64,000 bases of DNA from Endomychus coccineus. Lineage: Eukaryota; Arthropoda; Insecta; Coleoptera; Endomychidae. The translations under genes were made by a program, and so were the position numbers. How positions within the stretch are numbered: position 1 is the stretch's first letter; the number at the start of each line of letters is the position of its first letter. The stretch covers positions 158,508,388-158,572,387 of the forward strand of contig OY294068.1 of the NCBI GenBank assembly GCA_958510875.1, written 5' to 3'. Shown piece by piece: positions 1-11,024 of this stretch. Below the pieces are notes generated by a model. The model was not told the origin of the DNA. It saw only the letters and a program-made list of their open reading frames with translations, and searched no databases.

Positions 1-122
1 ATCAAACGAATAGCTCTCTTCTGAATATAATCCAATAGCTCCAGCGTAAGTGTGGAAGCCGAACTCCAAACATGTAGAGAGTACTCCAGGATAGGTAAGA
101 TCTGTGCTTTGTAGATCATGAG
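1..122 (-). pseudogene. LINE reverse transcriptase, C-terminal fragment
   Basis: On the minus strand one frame reads MIYKAQILPILEYS and then LELLDYIQKRAIRL. This is the conserved region after the palm of Jockey/CR1-type LINE ORF2 proteins (YKAxLxPxLEY...W...IQKRAIRL). The fragment runs off the window edge, so it is partial. Orientation and family resemblance suggest it is the distal end of the RT relic at 1890-2897, with about 1.8 kb of other DNA between them. The family assignment is from recall of the motif; the link to the second piece is inference. Confidence 0.7.
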
Positions 123-384
123 GAGTTGCACATTGAACGGTTTTCGAGAAAAAAAATTAAATCAACTTCATTGCATATCCAAATATCGGTATATAATTTG
201 AAACTCTTCACCTGATGATTCCTGAAATTTCTTATGAAAAAAGTTTGCCTAAGCATATTATCATGTCCTGAAGTGCCGATATGTAAATACGCTCATTAGA
301 ACATTGCCAAATGCCAATACAAAAAGAGATCACAAGTAAGCTAACGATCTACAAAACTATTTATTAAAAGTAACATAACTTCTA

Positions 385-840
385 AATATAATGTTGAAAA
401 TGACGGCTATTAGCCCTAATGCAAACTGCTACTCTTCGCCTCAATGACTGCCTAATTAGCTCAGAAACACCGGACCTGTTACGAATAGTGTTACAGGAGT
501 TAATTATCTGATTCCGCAAAGAAAACGAATCCAAAGGATTCGGATCTGGGCATTGAGGTGGCCAAAACTGTGGACCTGCCCTCCCAATCCAGCGATTCGG
601 AAATGCATTATTGAGGTACTCTCAAGCAATTACATCAAAATGTGAAGGGGCTCCATCGTGCATCAACTAGAAGGAACGTCTCATTAGTAAAGGTAAATCT
701 TCCAGGAGTTCGGGTAGTAGTAGGATGTAAAGTAGTTCTTGACACGGAATTGAAAACCAAGTTTTTGTGAAGCGGTTTGCGTAATGAACATCACATGATC
801 TCCCTATGAGAGGGTGCTGTTGGTGGTGATGCCAAGCATT
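385..840 (-). pseudogene. Mariner/IS630-like (DDE_3) transposase relic
   Basis: The minus strand encodes LPELLEDLPLLMRRSF, then LMHDGAPSHF, YLNNAFPNRWIGR, FWPPQCPDPNPLDSF and a C-terminal stretch ending near SRHFQHYI. DGAPxHF...FPxRWIGRxGP...WPPxSPDxxPLDFF is the hallmark of a very common insect transposase group in the IS630/Tc1/mariner superfamily. It holds the second catalytic Asp (HDGAP) and the region of the third acidic residue (SPDxxPLDFF). Stop codons and a frameshift interrupt it, and the N-terminal helix-turn-helix and first Asp are not visible. It lies between two pieces of a LINE RT of the same orientation, so it may be part of an insertion into that LINE. Confidence 0.75.
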
Positions 841-1752
841 TGTAAGGGTTACAATTTACGCTTACTGAAGGATAAACTAAAGCTCTATTTTATCACTTGG
901 TTGCCGACAGCTACAGTGAAGATGGTCGTAGGTTATATTTTAGATGTTAAAAAATCGGGCGCCAGAGTATTTTAACCAATGAATTAAGTATATAACTAGG
1001 GGGTGCAAATACTTGAGTCCACAGGTTAAATTACCCTGAAAGAAAAGAAAATAAAATACCTGTACCCAGAATGATTGAAATTTACTTTGAAATACTAATA
1101 TTGATATAATTTATGACAGGACTTATATTTAATGAGATTCCACCGTAGATTCAAGCAATCCTCAACACACTTCTTGTTGAATTTTCCACAACATAAACAA
1201 AAAAGAAGAGGAAGAAAAAGAACCCTGAAATCACGATATGTTCAAACCTCTATTGTTCTATTGTCGTCAGAAGACAGACATGAACAAAATACATAACAAT
1301 TGTTGAACAAATTAGGATTAGCCTAAGTCCTGTCAGATACCACCTATGAAGGCAAATTAATTCCTGAAGATAGTGGATAAATCAAATGGAATTACAAGAT
1401 AGTTACCTCTATCACGACAGGGTTTTCCTTCAAATAAGACAACTTTATTTCCGTTCACAACCAGTCACGTCGTAACTAGGTTAAGATTCCCTAAGGTACA
1501 TTAATTACCCAATTAATTCCAAATATTCCAATCCAAATTGGTAATTGATGTCTTTGTTTTCAACGGAAGACTATTCCCAGAATTTGGTTCCAAACAACAA
1601 GCTTGATATCACCTCCCTGTTGAAAATAACCTAGCGACGCACTTCTCACTTGAACGTTTGACCAGAAGTGTCGCCATTTTCTCGCCTTTCCGGCTTTCTC
1701 GTTTTCTCACAGAACACCCTCGAGATAGAAACGGATCTGACACCGAACAACC
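841..1752. other. Non-coding, nothing recognised
   Basis: AT-rich sequence without a convincing frame. It probably holds the decayed 5' part of the mariner-like element and unidentified DNA. Confidence 0.4.
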
Positions 1753-1821
1753 ATGACCCTCAGAATATACGATCCATGACTCTTAGAATATACGGTCCAA
1801 GACTCTTAGAATATACGGTCT
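1753..1821. repeat. Minisatellite, 3 x 23 bp
   Basis: Three consecutive 23-bp units share the core TTAGAATATACGGTC (first unit CTCAGAATATACGATC). They begin at 1753, 1776 and 1799. No function is apparent. Confidence 0.85.
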
Positions 1822-1889
1822 AGCATCGCTGACGTCACAGGAGTTAACCGATTGTACTACAGCGGCCATTTCCAAGCCGTTAAGTGGAA

Positions 1890-2897
1890 TTTACACGTTA
1901 CAAATTGTTATGGAAGACTTAATAGGAATAGTTGTACCTGACATCATCATATTAGGGACAGTGGGATCCGCATTCCTGGAGAAGATACAGCTTGGAATTT
2001 GGTTGGATTGAGCTATACTAGATTATCAGATCCCCATTTAAGAATATTAGCCAGATCACCATTAATTGCGTCAACTTGTCCCTGTCTCGCTCATCTGGCT
2101 TTGATGGATGGTATAGGAGCTCTAGATTGGAAAGCGGTATGAAGTGTACCATCATCTGTGGACTGAACAGGTGATCACTCCCAGCAGCAGATCGTTCATA
2201 TGGAGCAGAGAGAAAGTTGGTGCCGAGAAAGATCCATGTAGAACACCAGCGTTGATAGCCATTGTATCGGAGGATATTCCGTTGACCACCACATGGAGTG
2301 ATCTATCTGAGATAAAACTCGATAGTAAACGACAAAGTTGAGACCTTTGGTGCTAGAGTCAGTCAAATGCATTGGAGATATCCTATGACACAGCTATAGA
2401 TTCCGCATAGATTTCTGACATACATGTGCAAGCTGGTCTCCTGTTGATCTCAGCTGACGAAAGCCATATTGCCGATCTTTCACAATTTCGTAGCTCTCTA
2501 TGTATTTGATGATTTCGATGATGATTGCTTTCTCCATCACTTTAGAGATCACAGATAATAGTGCAATAGGTCTATAATTATTAGGAAGGGTCTTCTCCCC
2601 TTTTTTTGGAATCGGTTGCATTATAGTTGTCTCCCAGCTGGAAGGAAACACACCAAATTTATATGAAAGGGTGAACAACCTGCAGAAACCTGGTGCTGAT
2701 TCAGGCACACATTCCTTGAGAACGACAGGTGAAATCCCATCTGGTCCCATAGACTTTTTGGTATTGAGATCACGCAGAATGCGCGTAATTGAGCGTTGAA
2801 GAAAGACAATTTCAGGCATCATACGTAACATTGTTGTTTCTAGATACATTTTGCATTCGTATTTTAGAGGTATAAATACATAATTTAAACTTTTCAT
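1890..2897 (-). pseudogene. Jockey/CR1-like LINE reverse transcriptase relic
   Basis: The minus strand from 2897 encodes the RT fingers: KSMGPDGISPVVLKE, IMQPIPKKGEKTLPNNYRPI and YGFRQLRSTGDQLAH. A second frame at about 2340-2140 gives SDRSLHVVVNGISSDT and then INAGVLHGSFSAPTF...MNDLL (motif B, canonical GVPQGSVLSP). About 2090-1940 encodes VDAINGDLANILKW...LVQLNPTKFQA, the region after motif C. The catalytic FADD motif is not intact. Several frameshifts and stops are present. A closely related fragment lies at 17755-17895 and another of the same type at 63430-63600. The endonuclease domain, expected above 2897 on this strand, is missing. Confidence 0.85.
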
Positions 2898-3079
2898 TTA
2901 GTTATTCATATTTTAGTCTCTCCTGTAAAATTGATTTTTTTTATTTTATGTCATTTCAATAGAAATTCTTATTTGTCGCATCGGAATAGATATTTTCTAT
3001 GTCAGGTTTAGTTACATTCCTCATCAGATTTTCATTATATTACTTATTTGATCCTATCAACAGGACATTCTCCTCATAG

Positions 3080-3510
3080 ATTAAGAGAAACCATAGCAAC
3101 ACCAATATATAAATAAGGGAGCAAAAACAAACTTTCAAACTACAGATCAACTAAATCGACTAATTCAAACCTTACAAAAGTATTGGAATGAATTACCATA
3201 AAAAATATTGTAAATTTTAGCTTAAAACCAATTACTATCAGCTAATCAATTTTTTCTTGAGTAAATATATTCATGGAAAATGCCATCATCCTATTTACTC
3301 AAGATCAATATACAGCTTGAATTAGAGAGGACAATGTCCTACAAAATCCTTTTTGATTTAGCAAATACCTATTGTAACACAGCAAATCATAAGCTATCAT
3401 TAGACAAATTGTACAACATGGATGTAACAAATTAACTATAAGAGAGTTCACACTGTTGATACACTGTAACACCATAATAATAAGAGGTATTCGCAATGAT
3501 CAATTCAACT
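3080..3510 (+). pseudogene. LINE reverse transcriptase relic (plus strand)
   Basis: The plus strand reads PIYK-GSKNKLSNYRS...NLTKVLE, matching the conserved PIYKKGSKxxLSNYRPISLxSxFxKVLE of LINE RTs. After about 150 bases comes ILFDLANTYCNTANHKLSLDKLYNM, corresponding to motif A (FDLAKAFDTVNHKLLLxKLxxxG). The catalytic Asp pattern is partly lost and there are many stops. It points the opposite way to the neighbouring RT relic, so it is a separate insertion. Confidence 0.7.
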
Positions 3511-3694
3511 TAAGAGCCAGAAATTAGAAGGGAAACTAAATTTCTTTCGGAGTAATATAATTCAAAATTAAATCATGAACCTAAAACAACAAAACCGGGA
3601 ATGTCAAACACAAGACATAATTTTCCTAGTAATATTGTAAGAACCTGAATGCCATAAAATTTACATAGTATGCAAATTTCTTGATAATCATAAG

Positions 3695-5246
3695 TGAAGT
3701 GAGGCAAATATGAAGAAAAAGAAGTAGTAAATATGATGATATATATGAAAAAAATTTAGTTGAAATATAAAAAAAAATTTTTAATATGAAATTATTTAAA
3801 AATTAATATTTTAAATTTCACAATCAATTGCTTTCAATGGAGTAGTTTGAAATAGGACAAAACATAGTTCAATATTTTGTTATTTAAAAATATATGTACC
3901 AAAACAATTTTTAAATGATAAATTTAATTATTGAAACAATAAACAATTAAGTATTTCTCGAAAATCTCTAACAAAAAATTTCGCCTCCTATCAGTATACA
4001 TACGTTTAAATGCAGAAAAAGCTTCTCTCTAGGTCAACAGACGTAGCCCCTAGCGCTTTTAAATGTGACAAAATTTCTGGTTCCAATGTAAATGTTTCAT
4101 CTAAATCTCCAATTAAAGCATTGGCTGCTTGTAAAAGAAATTTGTAGCCATGGTTCTTATCAATTACTGCTTTCAATTTTTCATATATTTGGTTTTCAAT
4201 ATGTCCCGGAACATTTTTGCATTTTTGCTCAAATTCTTTCATTAAATTTACCGTCTCTATCAAAGATAATTTGGATGACTCTAATTGGATAATAGTGTTT
4301 GAAATGAAATTGTAATTGGTTTTTATAAATGAAACTTGTTGACATAAAATGTAATTGGTCAGCAATTTTTTGGCTTGTAAGAGAGGCTGAGAACAATCAT
4401 CTTCAAATTCTTGTATAATAGTTTTTATTTGCGTAAAGTTTTAGGCATAAAAAGGAGCAGCCTCTAACCACGTTCCCCAAATGTGTTAAAACGGGTTGAG
4501 GTGGAAGAGGAAGATTAGGTAAATGCTCTCTATAAAATTGAATTCTAAGTGGAGCTTTAACCCTATTTAATGCAAGGGCCAAACAAGTAGTATGAATTAA
4601 TTGCGGATACAATTTTTTAAACTTTTGGCCTGTCTTGATCATATAAGGTGCTGCATCTGATAAGAGAGGTATAAACTTTTCATTAGGAATACCCTCAGGA
4701 AGAAAAAAAGTTTGTTAAAGTGTCTCGTATAAATCTAGTAACAGTTAAGGCATTTGTTTGAGGAAGTTCTTTGCAAGCAATTAAGTATGATTTTGTGAAA
4801 TTTTCATTCTCAAGAGCCCCAATCATCAAATGGGCAATGTAACGTCCTGAGGCATCTGTCGTTTCATCTACGCGTATAAAAAAATAATTTGGCAACAAAT
4901 AAATGGACCCCAACGGTAATAAATCTTAGTACCGACTTTCGGATTAAGTGAATAATTTAAACATCAACAATATTATTGGGATTTACCAGTAATTGTCCTT
5001 TTCTTAAAATGATACCTGCTACATGCAAAACCAGTGAAGCAACACAAATTGAGAGCTTTTAAATTTACTTTCCTCGCAAGAATAATAAAATGTTTTGGTT
5101 AAATTGTATAGGAAGGAATTATTTTGTAAAATTGTTACAGATATGCTAAAAATTAAAAAATAGTTAAAAAGATGAAAAATTCAGAAAAATTTCATATAAT
5201 ATGAAAAATATGCCAAATATGGAAATTTCATAAAATCCTCATTTTA
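3695..5246 (-). mobile_element. Decayed hAT element with 8-bp target duplication
   Basis: The element is bounded by the direct repeat ATCATAAG at 3687-3694 and 5247-5254, the 8-bp duplication size expected of hAT. The ends are related inverted sequences: TGAAGTGAGGCAAATATG at the left and, reversed, AAAATGAGGATTTTATG at the right. Sub-terminal DNA at both sides is rich in ATATGAAA-like words (about 3705-3790 and 5160-5230). The interior holds a hAT transposase relic on the minus strand. Boundary and TSD are seen directly; the superfamily follows from the transposase. Confidence 0.75.
3955..4920 (-). pseudogene. hAT transposase relic (BED-less, frameshifted)
   Basis: Three minus-strand frames together follow the hAT transposase at 53333-54791. 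4913-4695 has FFIRVDETTDASGRYIAHL (first catalytic Asp, DETTD). 4642-4403 has KLYPQLIHTTCLALALNRV, KAPLRIQFYREHLPNLPLPP and a degraded RWGTW motif (THLGNVV). 4365-4006 has SVDLERSF and, after another frameshift, KRMYTDRRRNFLLEIFEKY, the C-terminal hAT dimerisation signature. At least three frameshifts are present, and the N-terminal BED-type zinc finger is absent. It is clearly diverged from the 53-kb copy, so this is an older insertion of a related family. Confidence 0.85.
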
Positions 5247-5767
5247 ATCATAAGCTTTAAGCTTAGTGCACAATTGTTACCCTTGTCTTATGTCAGTTGA
5301 TCTGTCCCCAAAAATGGATTTCTTTATCTCAAAATTATGCACCAGTTTTGCGCATACTTCATATTGACACCTTCCTTAAAAGTTTCTAGTTGCGAAGTCT
5401 GAAAGTTATGCGAAATTTTCGCATGTATAATAAATATGCAACTTTCAGAACGTTAATTGGGCATGATATTGTCAGTTCTCTTTGAGACTTAAATATTTCA
5501 TTAAACTTCCAAACTGAGTTCCGCAAATATAATCAAAACCTTTGAAACTTTTGATACTCCTAATTGCGTATTTTCATTCTCTCTTAGTGCAAGATGAGGA
5601 AGCTATTGAACAATAGGAAACCTGTTGTATACATTTGTAAAACTGCACCACTAATTGACTTGCTAACATTCAGATGGATTCTTGGAGGTACAAACTTCGC
5701 GAGGCGAAATTGAATGATGAAATATCAAGGAATTCGTTATTTCACGTACAGTTCTAGTTCAGAATGA
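5247..5767. other. Non-coding, nothing recognised
   Basis: AT-rich sequence between the hAT relic and the foldback repeat; no frame or repeat recognised. Confidence 0.4.
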
Positions 5768-7178
5768 AGTGCATTTAATCATCGTTTTATGCATAATAGA
5801 TGTTGACAGTCGCCTATTTCGATCCAGAATAGCAAAAAACCAGGGAAATTCGCGGAAAACTCTGGAAAACCGGAAAAGAAAATCTTTCGATATCATCGAA
5901 ATTATCGTGTGATAGGTCACTATAGAATTATTTTTGGTCGCTGATAATTAAAAAGTTCAAAAATATAATTTTCCGGAAGAACGCGGAATATTTTTCATTA
6001 AATTCTCCTTTTTTTTAATGGAATTTGTTTTTGAGTGTTGTGTTGAGTAACGTTTATGTTTTCGATGTCTGCTAAATTACAAAAATTGAAAGTAATGTGA
6101 AAAAAATTATTATTTGAAAAGGCCGGAAAAATAAAAAACATTACAAGGAAAAACACTCTAACGTCATCGAAATCATCGTGTGATAAGTCACTATAGGGGT
6201 TTTTTTGGTCGCTGATTACGTTCGCAGGCCCGCGCAAATACAACCTGTTTTTTGTGTGCACGACTATTTTTATTCAACCTGAATTAGAATATATTTTTCT
6301 TCATCAAATAAAATGGGGCAGGTATGCTGGAGGAACCAGTGCCAACTACGTTCCTGAGTATACTATGAACCTTTTTTTTGAACACGTGAAGAAATTATTT
6401 TTTCTGGGACAATACTTTTAAATTTTGTATGAGTGTACTCATAGAGATCAATGAAACAGATGATGAATATTATGAGAATGTTAAATTATGGATAATTTAT
6501 GAATATGTATGTTTAAAATTACTTAAAGAATTTATTTAAAAAAAAATCTTATCTTTATCAGTACGGATCTTTTAAAAAAATGACACATTATATTGCAATA
6601 TTGCAAACTTCAAATAAACAGTACGAATTAAAAAAAATGCTTGTATTTTTCATATTTCCCTCCATTTCTAACATAATCCTAATGTTATTTTCAAATGTTT
6701 TTGATGTCAAATTTCTTATCAGCGATCAAAAAGAGAGTATAGTGACTTATCACCCGGTAAATTCGATGATTTTAGAGTGTTCTTCCTTGTAATTTTCTTT
6801 GATTTTTCCGTAATTTTTAAATAATTATTTTTTTGGCATTACTTTTAATTTTTGTATAATTTAACACGAATCATCGAAAATGTAAAAGTAAATCAACACG
6901 ACCATCAAAAAATTTCATCAAAAAAAAGGAGATTTCGTAATGAAATTTTTAACATTTTTCCAGAAAATGATATTTTTGAACTTTTTAATCAGCAAATGCG
7001 TAATTAGCGACCAAAAAACCTCTATAGTGACCTATCACACGACAATTTCGATGACATGGAAAGATTTTCTTTTCCGATTTTCCACAGTTTTTCGCAAATT
7101 TCTCTGGTTTCTTGCTACTCTGGATCAAAATACGCGACTGTCAACATCTATTATGCATAAACCGATGGTTACGTGCAA
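5768..7178. repeat. Large foldback (inverted-repeat) element
   Basis: The left arm, about 5768-6225, matches the reverse complement of about 6705-7178 along its whole length, with roughly 480 bp of unrelated spacer. Landmarks are GCATAATAGATGTTGACAG at 5791 and its complement near 7155, and the box GTGTGATAGGTCACTATA followed by TTTTTGGTCGCTGAT. This box occurs twice in each arm (near 5905, 6180, 6725 and 7030), so each arm is itself built of two related units. Arms differ at many positions, so the element is old. No transposase is encoded. It is a MITE or foldback-type non-autonomous element; its superfamily is unknown. Confidence 0.85.
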
Positions 7179-7239
7179 AAAGAGAAAATTTGCGTAAACA
7201 TTTTCCGATTATCTGTTCACTAAATGCATTTTCAGAGGG

Positions 7240-7460
7240 AATGTTCCCGAATTCATGTTCAGCGACCCAAAAAACCTCCTAAAACTCATTTTGCAGACTT
7301 AATTTTCATTTTTTGATAAATTAAAAATTATCTTAAAAATGGGGTTGAGAATATGGTCAATTTATCATATAGGGGTGAATTGAGGAAAGTTGAAGAGCCG
7401 CCCCAGTAGTCCTTCATGGTCTATAGAACATCATGCAGAAACAATTTTTTACAGACTGGA
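7240..7460. repeat. Dispersed repeat related to 46330-46700
   Basis: CAGCGACCCAAAAAACCTCCTA at about 7260 and GTCTATAGAACATCATG at about 7420 have counterparts in the same order and orientation near 46490 and 46640 (AGCGACCCAAAAAACATAC, GATCTATAGGGTATCAGG). This is a dispersed repeat without coding capacity, sharing the CAGCGACC box with several other repeats in the window. Confidence 0.55.
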
Positions 7461-7599
7461 CTTTAAGCATTTACCGTTTTGGAGAAAACCGTCTTTATTA
7501 GCCGTTACCATACCAAACTAGTATTCAATTCCCAATAAATTCGTGAGAAATATAAGTAAGTATACAATCGATTCATTCATTTTAAATTAAATTTTCCGA

Positions 7600-7862
7600 A
7601 TGATGTATTCACTTATTACGGAGTGAGTTGGTCTTGAGAAATGTAGTGAATATGATAAATATTCATTAATATGGTTTTGAGACCTGGAGTGAATACGATA
7701 AGATATTCACTCATTCTGAATTGGGCCGGTTTTGAGGCCTGGAGTGAATATAATAAATCATTCATTTATTACGAACTAAATTGATTTGAGACCAGGAGTA
7801 AATATAATGAATCATTCACTCATTACGAACTGGGTTGGCTTTGAGACCTGGAATAAACAGAG
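7600..7862. repeat. Minisatellite, ~54-bp units
   Basis: The phrase GAGACCTGGAGTGAATA recurs at 7636 (diverged), 7679, 7734, 7788 and 7843, spacing 43, 55, 54 and 55 bp. Each unit also contains ATTCACTCATTACGAACTG. It is non-coding. Confidence 0.85.
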
Positions 7863-8299
7863 TCGGTGACTTGAATTTGACTTATTTATGTTTAGATCTT
7901 ATGTTTTTTTAATAACAATCTGAAGCCAATTATGAATTCGAATTGCAATGGTGTAGATTGTTCATATTTGATAATTTATCATTTTATTTGAAGAATTATT
8001 GTTTGTCTGAAAGTTACATTTGGGTTGTTCAATCATTAGTTCAAAACAAATATAAATAAATATTTCTCGTATGTTATCCGCCGATTTTGAAATATGATCG
8101 TGCTGACGATTATCCGCTGTTTGATTCTGTATTGTAGAAAGCAGTTTGGAATAATTTTGAATAACATATTCCCTCATCGACAGACCTACCCCGAAGACCT
8201 GATTAACATTTTCTAAATTTCTATTTCTGGAGATATAGATCGATAGAGAATTCACATCTTCGGTAAAAAAATGGTATTCATTTCTGGACACGTCAAATT
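7863..8299. other. Non-coding, one unrecognised open frame
   Basis: A 109-codon minus-strand frame (8291-7962) is open, but no family resemblance was seen and its composition is like the surrounding AT-rich DNA. It is probably not a gene. Confidence 0.4.
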
Positions 8300-8669
8300 A
8301 TAAAAATGTTTCTATTATCTATAATAATAATAATAATAATAATAATATTGTTTATTCTCTAAATATCGATATACAATATATAAGGCAATCTTTATAATGA
8401 AGATAAGACGTTTCTTACAGATAAACATGGGCAATCCCACTAACACCGAAGTTGTGCGTGGGTACTATTCCTGGTAAGACATGATCTGCACATATATGTA
8501 TATATATATTTTTTTTGTTTTTTTGGCCCTCTTTCCGTTATTACGTTAACATATTCAATTAGTGGCTAAGGCGCTTAAAAACTATCTTATTAACTAATCT
8601 AACCTAGTCATATAAAGTTATAAAGTATGATGGTAGACAATGAGTAGACAATATAGTATTACGCTTTGA

Positions 8670-8969
8670 TTATTCGCTATTATTTGTGATTATATTATGA
8701 ACAAAATCCCTATTCAGGTCTAGCAAATACCTTTTGAAAATTCTTTTCACAATGTTTACATTATTTAATTTCCGTATATACATCTTATATATTTCAGGTA
8801 GATAGTTGAATATTTTACTGCTGAGGTAATTATATGTGTGTTGTCCAATGTTTTTTTTTGTTACAGTGACTTGTACGTTGCCCTTAGATTTATTCCGGGT
8901 GTTGTATTTATGATCGAGATTTCGAAGGATTTTTTTATTTTTGTAAATAAATAATATAATGTTATACAT
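8670..8969 (-). pseudogene. LINE ORF2 C-terminal region
   Basis: Encodes LDHKYNTRNKSKGN...NIGQHTYNYLSSKIFNYLP followed by a basic helix. This is the typical C-terminal tail of this group of insect LINE ORF2 proteins (YNTRxK, then YLxxKxYNxLPxxI). It follows the RT segment ending at about 9045 after a frameshift, and stops before the 3' UTR. Confidence 0.7.
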
Positions 8970-9044
8970 GTAAGTTGTCTTATATCGAGTACTAGTGAAT
9001 CCCTGAAAATAGAGTTTGATGGATAATCTCTTTTTTGTAATACA

Positions 9045-9365
9045 TTATTCTGAGTATTTTTTTTGCAATACTTCCATTTTTTTTATGCGAGTGTCAAGTA
9101 AACCACCCCAACTGAGAATGGCATATTGCAGGCTACATTGTACTAAGGCTTGGTAAATCGTTTTAAGGTGAGTTGTATCGAGGATTGATCTTAGATATTT
9201 GAATTTATATAACATATACCTTAGAGTTTTCGAAACGTTGCTAACATGTATATCCCATCTAAGGTGGGGATCTATCGTGATACCTAGATATTTGATGTGG
9301 CTTACTCTGGTAATTTTCATGATTTTTCCGTGATTGTTAATCTTTAATTCATCAAAATTCGGCAA
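9045..9365 (-). pseudogene. LINE RT thumb region
   Basis: Encodes KYLGITIDPHLRWDIHVSNV, then TIYQALVQCSLQYAILSWGG and KMEVLQKKYSE. These are the post-palm LGIxID.LxWxxHI block and the YxAxVxSxLxYxIxxWG...LQKK block of LINE RTs. It overlaps the palm segment by a few codons in another frame, showing a frameshift near 9360. Confidence 0.8.
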
Positions 9366-9777
9366 CTGGTTTCCGTATTGTTAGTGATTTGTGATCAAAC
9401 CAGTCTTTAAGTATGTTAATTTGATCCTCCCCTGTTGATTTCAGTTTTTCCCAGTTTTCGGCTGTAAAGAGTATGGCCGTGTCATCAGCAAAGCTAATGA
9501 TAAAACCACCACACGTCAGGGTAAGTAAGCTGTTTATATATAAGGAAAATAGCAGAGGACCAATTACGGTACCTTGTGGTATCCCAAAACTAATTTCTGC
9601 TTCTGTGCTGAGCACATTGTTAATTTTTACAGCCTGCTTTCTGCCAGTCAGGTAGCTTTTTAATAGCTCTTGAGAATTACCTCTTATACCTGCGCAACTT
9701 AGTGTCTCCAATAACTGAGTGTGGTCAACAGTATCGAAGGCCTTCGCTAGGTCTAGGAATACACATATTGCTGACAA
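9352..9777 (-). pseudogene. LINE RT palm with intact catalytic motifs
   Basis: Residues 5-19 read CVFLDLAKAFDTVDH (motif A, first catalytic Asp). FGIPQGTVIGPLLFSLYIN is motif B, and ISFADDTAILF is motif C with the paired catalytic Asp. The palm is therefore chemically intact, although the flanking frames are broken. It is the most conserved part of the 8300-11010 LINE. Confidence 0.85.
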
Positions 9778-9793
9778 CCTATTGTCTATGTGT

Positions 9794-10672
9794 TTATATA
9801 TTACGCTTGTGAGAGCAGCTATCGCGTCGTTTGTTGATAAACCTTTTCCTGAATCCGTATTGCTTGTTAGATATCAGATTGTATCTGTCAATGAATGTCA
9901 TCAATCTGGATTTGAGTATTCTCTCAAATATTTTGTTGAAGTTTGTCAACAACGAGATTGGTCTGTAATTATTGACTATTTCAGGATCTCCTTTTTTCAG
10001 AATAGGTGTGACAATGGATTTCTTGAACGAATTCGGATATTGGCATGTTTGGAATATATTATTTATCAGAAAAGTTAATAGGGGTGTTGTTTCTTCAGAT
10101 ATTTCCTTGAGATGCTCAGCTCTGATACCGTCAAATCCAGGGGATTTTCTGTATTTGAGAGAATGAATTACATCGGAAATTTCTTTTTCATTTACTGGGT
10201 TGAGAAAGAACGAGGTCACGTTGGTAGGTTCTTTGGGAATTGTAGTGGGAGGCTTCATTATTTTCTCAGCGTAATTTTTTCCTATATTCGCAAAGAATTT
10301 ATTGAATAAGTTTGCCTTTTTTAAGTCGTCTTTTGTTTTTGTTCCGTCCTCACATAATATTTCTCTTATTGAGGTATCTTTCTCAGGGGTGTTTATCTCA
10401 TTCACGATTTTCCAAAGTTGTTTTGAACTATTTTCACTATTTTTAATTTTATTTTGGTAATATTTTTGTTTAGTAATCCTTATCAGTCTATTTGTATGAG
10501 CTCTGTAATCTAGATAGTTGGTTTTTTTCAGTATATTTCGAGGGTCTTCTTTGTACTCACGATATAATACGTTTTTATGATTTATGGATATCACAAGCCC
10601 CTCAGTGATCCGTTTTTTTCTTTTGTGATCAATGTTTCTCAATTTTACCGTATTTGTATTATGTTTTATCAT
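9794..10672 (-). pseudogene. LINE RT fingers and endonuclease-RT linker
   Basis: A 292-codon frame. The N-terminal half is the basic linker of LINE ORF2 (RLIRITKQKYYQNKI, KQLWKIVNEI). The C-terminal half holds KYRKSPGFDGIRAEHLKEI, IVTPILKKGDPEIVNNYRPI and NLISNKQYGFRKRF, the RT finger motifs. After FRKRF the frame slips, and the palm continues in the 9352-9777 frame. Confidence 0.85.
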
Positions 10673-11005
10673 GCCACTTCCGGTTTTTTCAGATTATTAT
10701 AATATAATGACCAATTATGTTCTCTGATGTTTTGTCTGAGAGATTCGTAATTTATATAACTTTTTGTTTTGCTATTTTTGTTTGATTGTATTTCTTGTTC
10801 AAATGGGATTCCTAGTATGGTGCATTTGTGATCTGTTATTCCTGTTTCAAAAATTGCCGAGATGCATGTGTCATGTACATATTTTCGTGTTTTTAAGAAT
10901 ATATGATCAATGCATGTTCTCAATTCGCCCTGTACCCTAGTACATTTATTGATCATGGATATGAAATTATATGATTCAATTCTTATAAAGAATATCTACC
11001 TACTG
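10669..11005 (-). pseudogene. LINE apurinic-type endonuclease, C-terminal part
   Basis: Encodes FISMINKCTRVQGELRTCIDHIFLK and later TGITDHKCTILGI. These are the last blocks of the APE-like endonuclease of LINEs (S/TCIDHIF with catalytic Asp-His, and ITDHxxI with the terminal catalytic His). The N-terminal two thirds, including the metal-binding Glu and the GDFN block, are lost by 5' truncation. Confidence 0.75.
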
Positions 11006-11024
11006 TATTTATGTTTGATAAGAT

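Larger units (their letters stand above)
8300..11010 (-). mobile_element. 5'-truncated Jockey/CR1-like LINE with (ATT)n tail
   Basis: This is a single minus-strand LINE copy. It starts inside the endonuclease domain at about 11010, continues through the RT, and ends in a 3' UTR and an ATT microsatellite tail (8320-8348). 5' truncation and a simple-repeat tail are normal outcomes of target-primed reverse transcription. The reading frame is broken between endonuclease and RT, inside the RT before the palm, after the palm and near the C-terminus, so it is inactive. Its truncated 5' end abuts another LINE of opposite orientation at about 11025. Confidence 0.85.
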
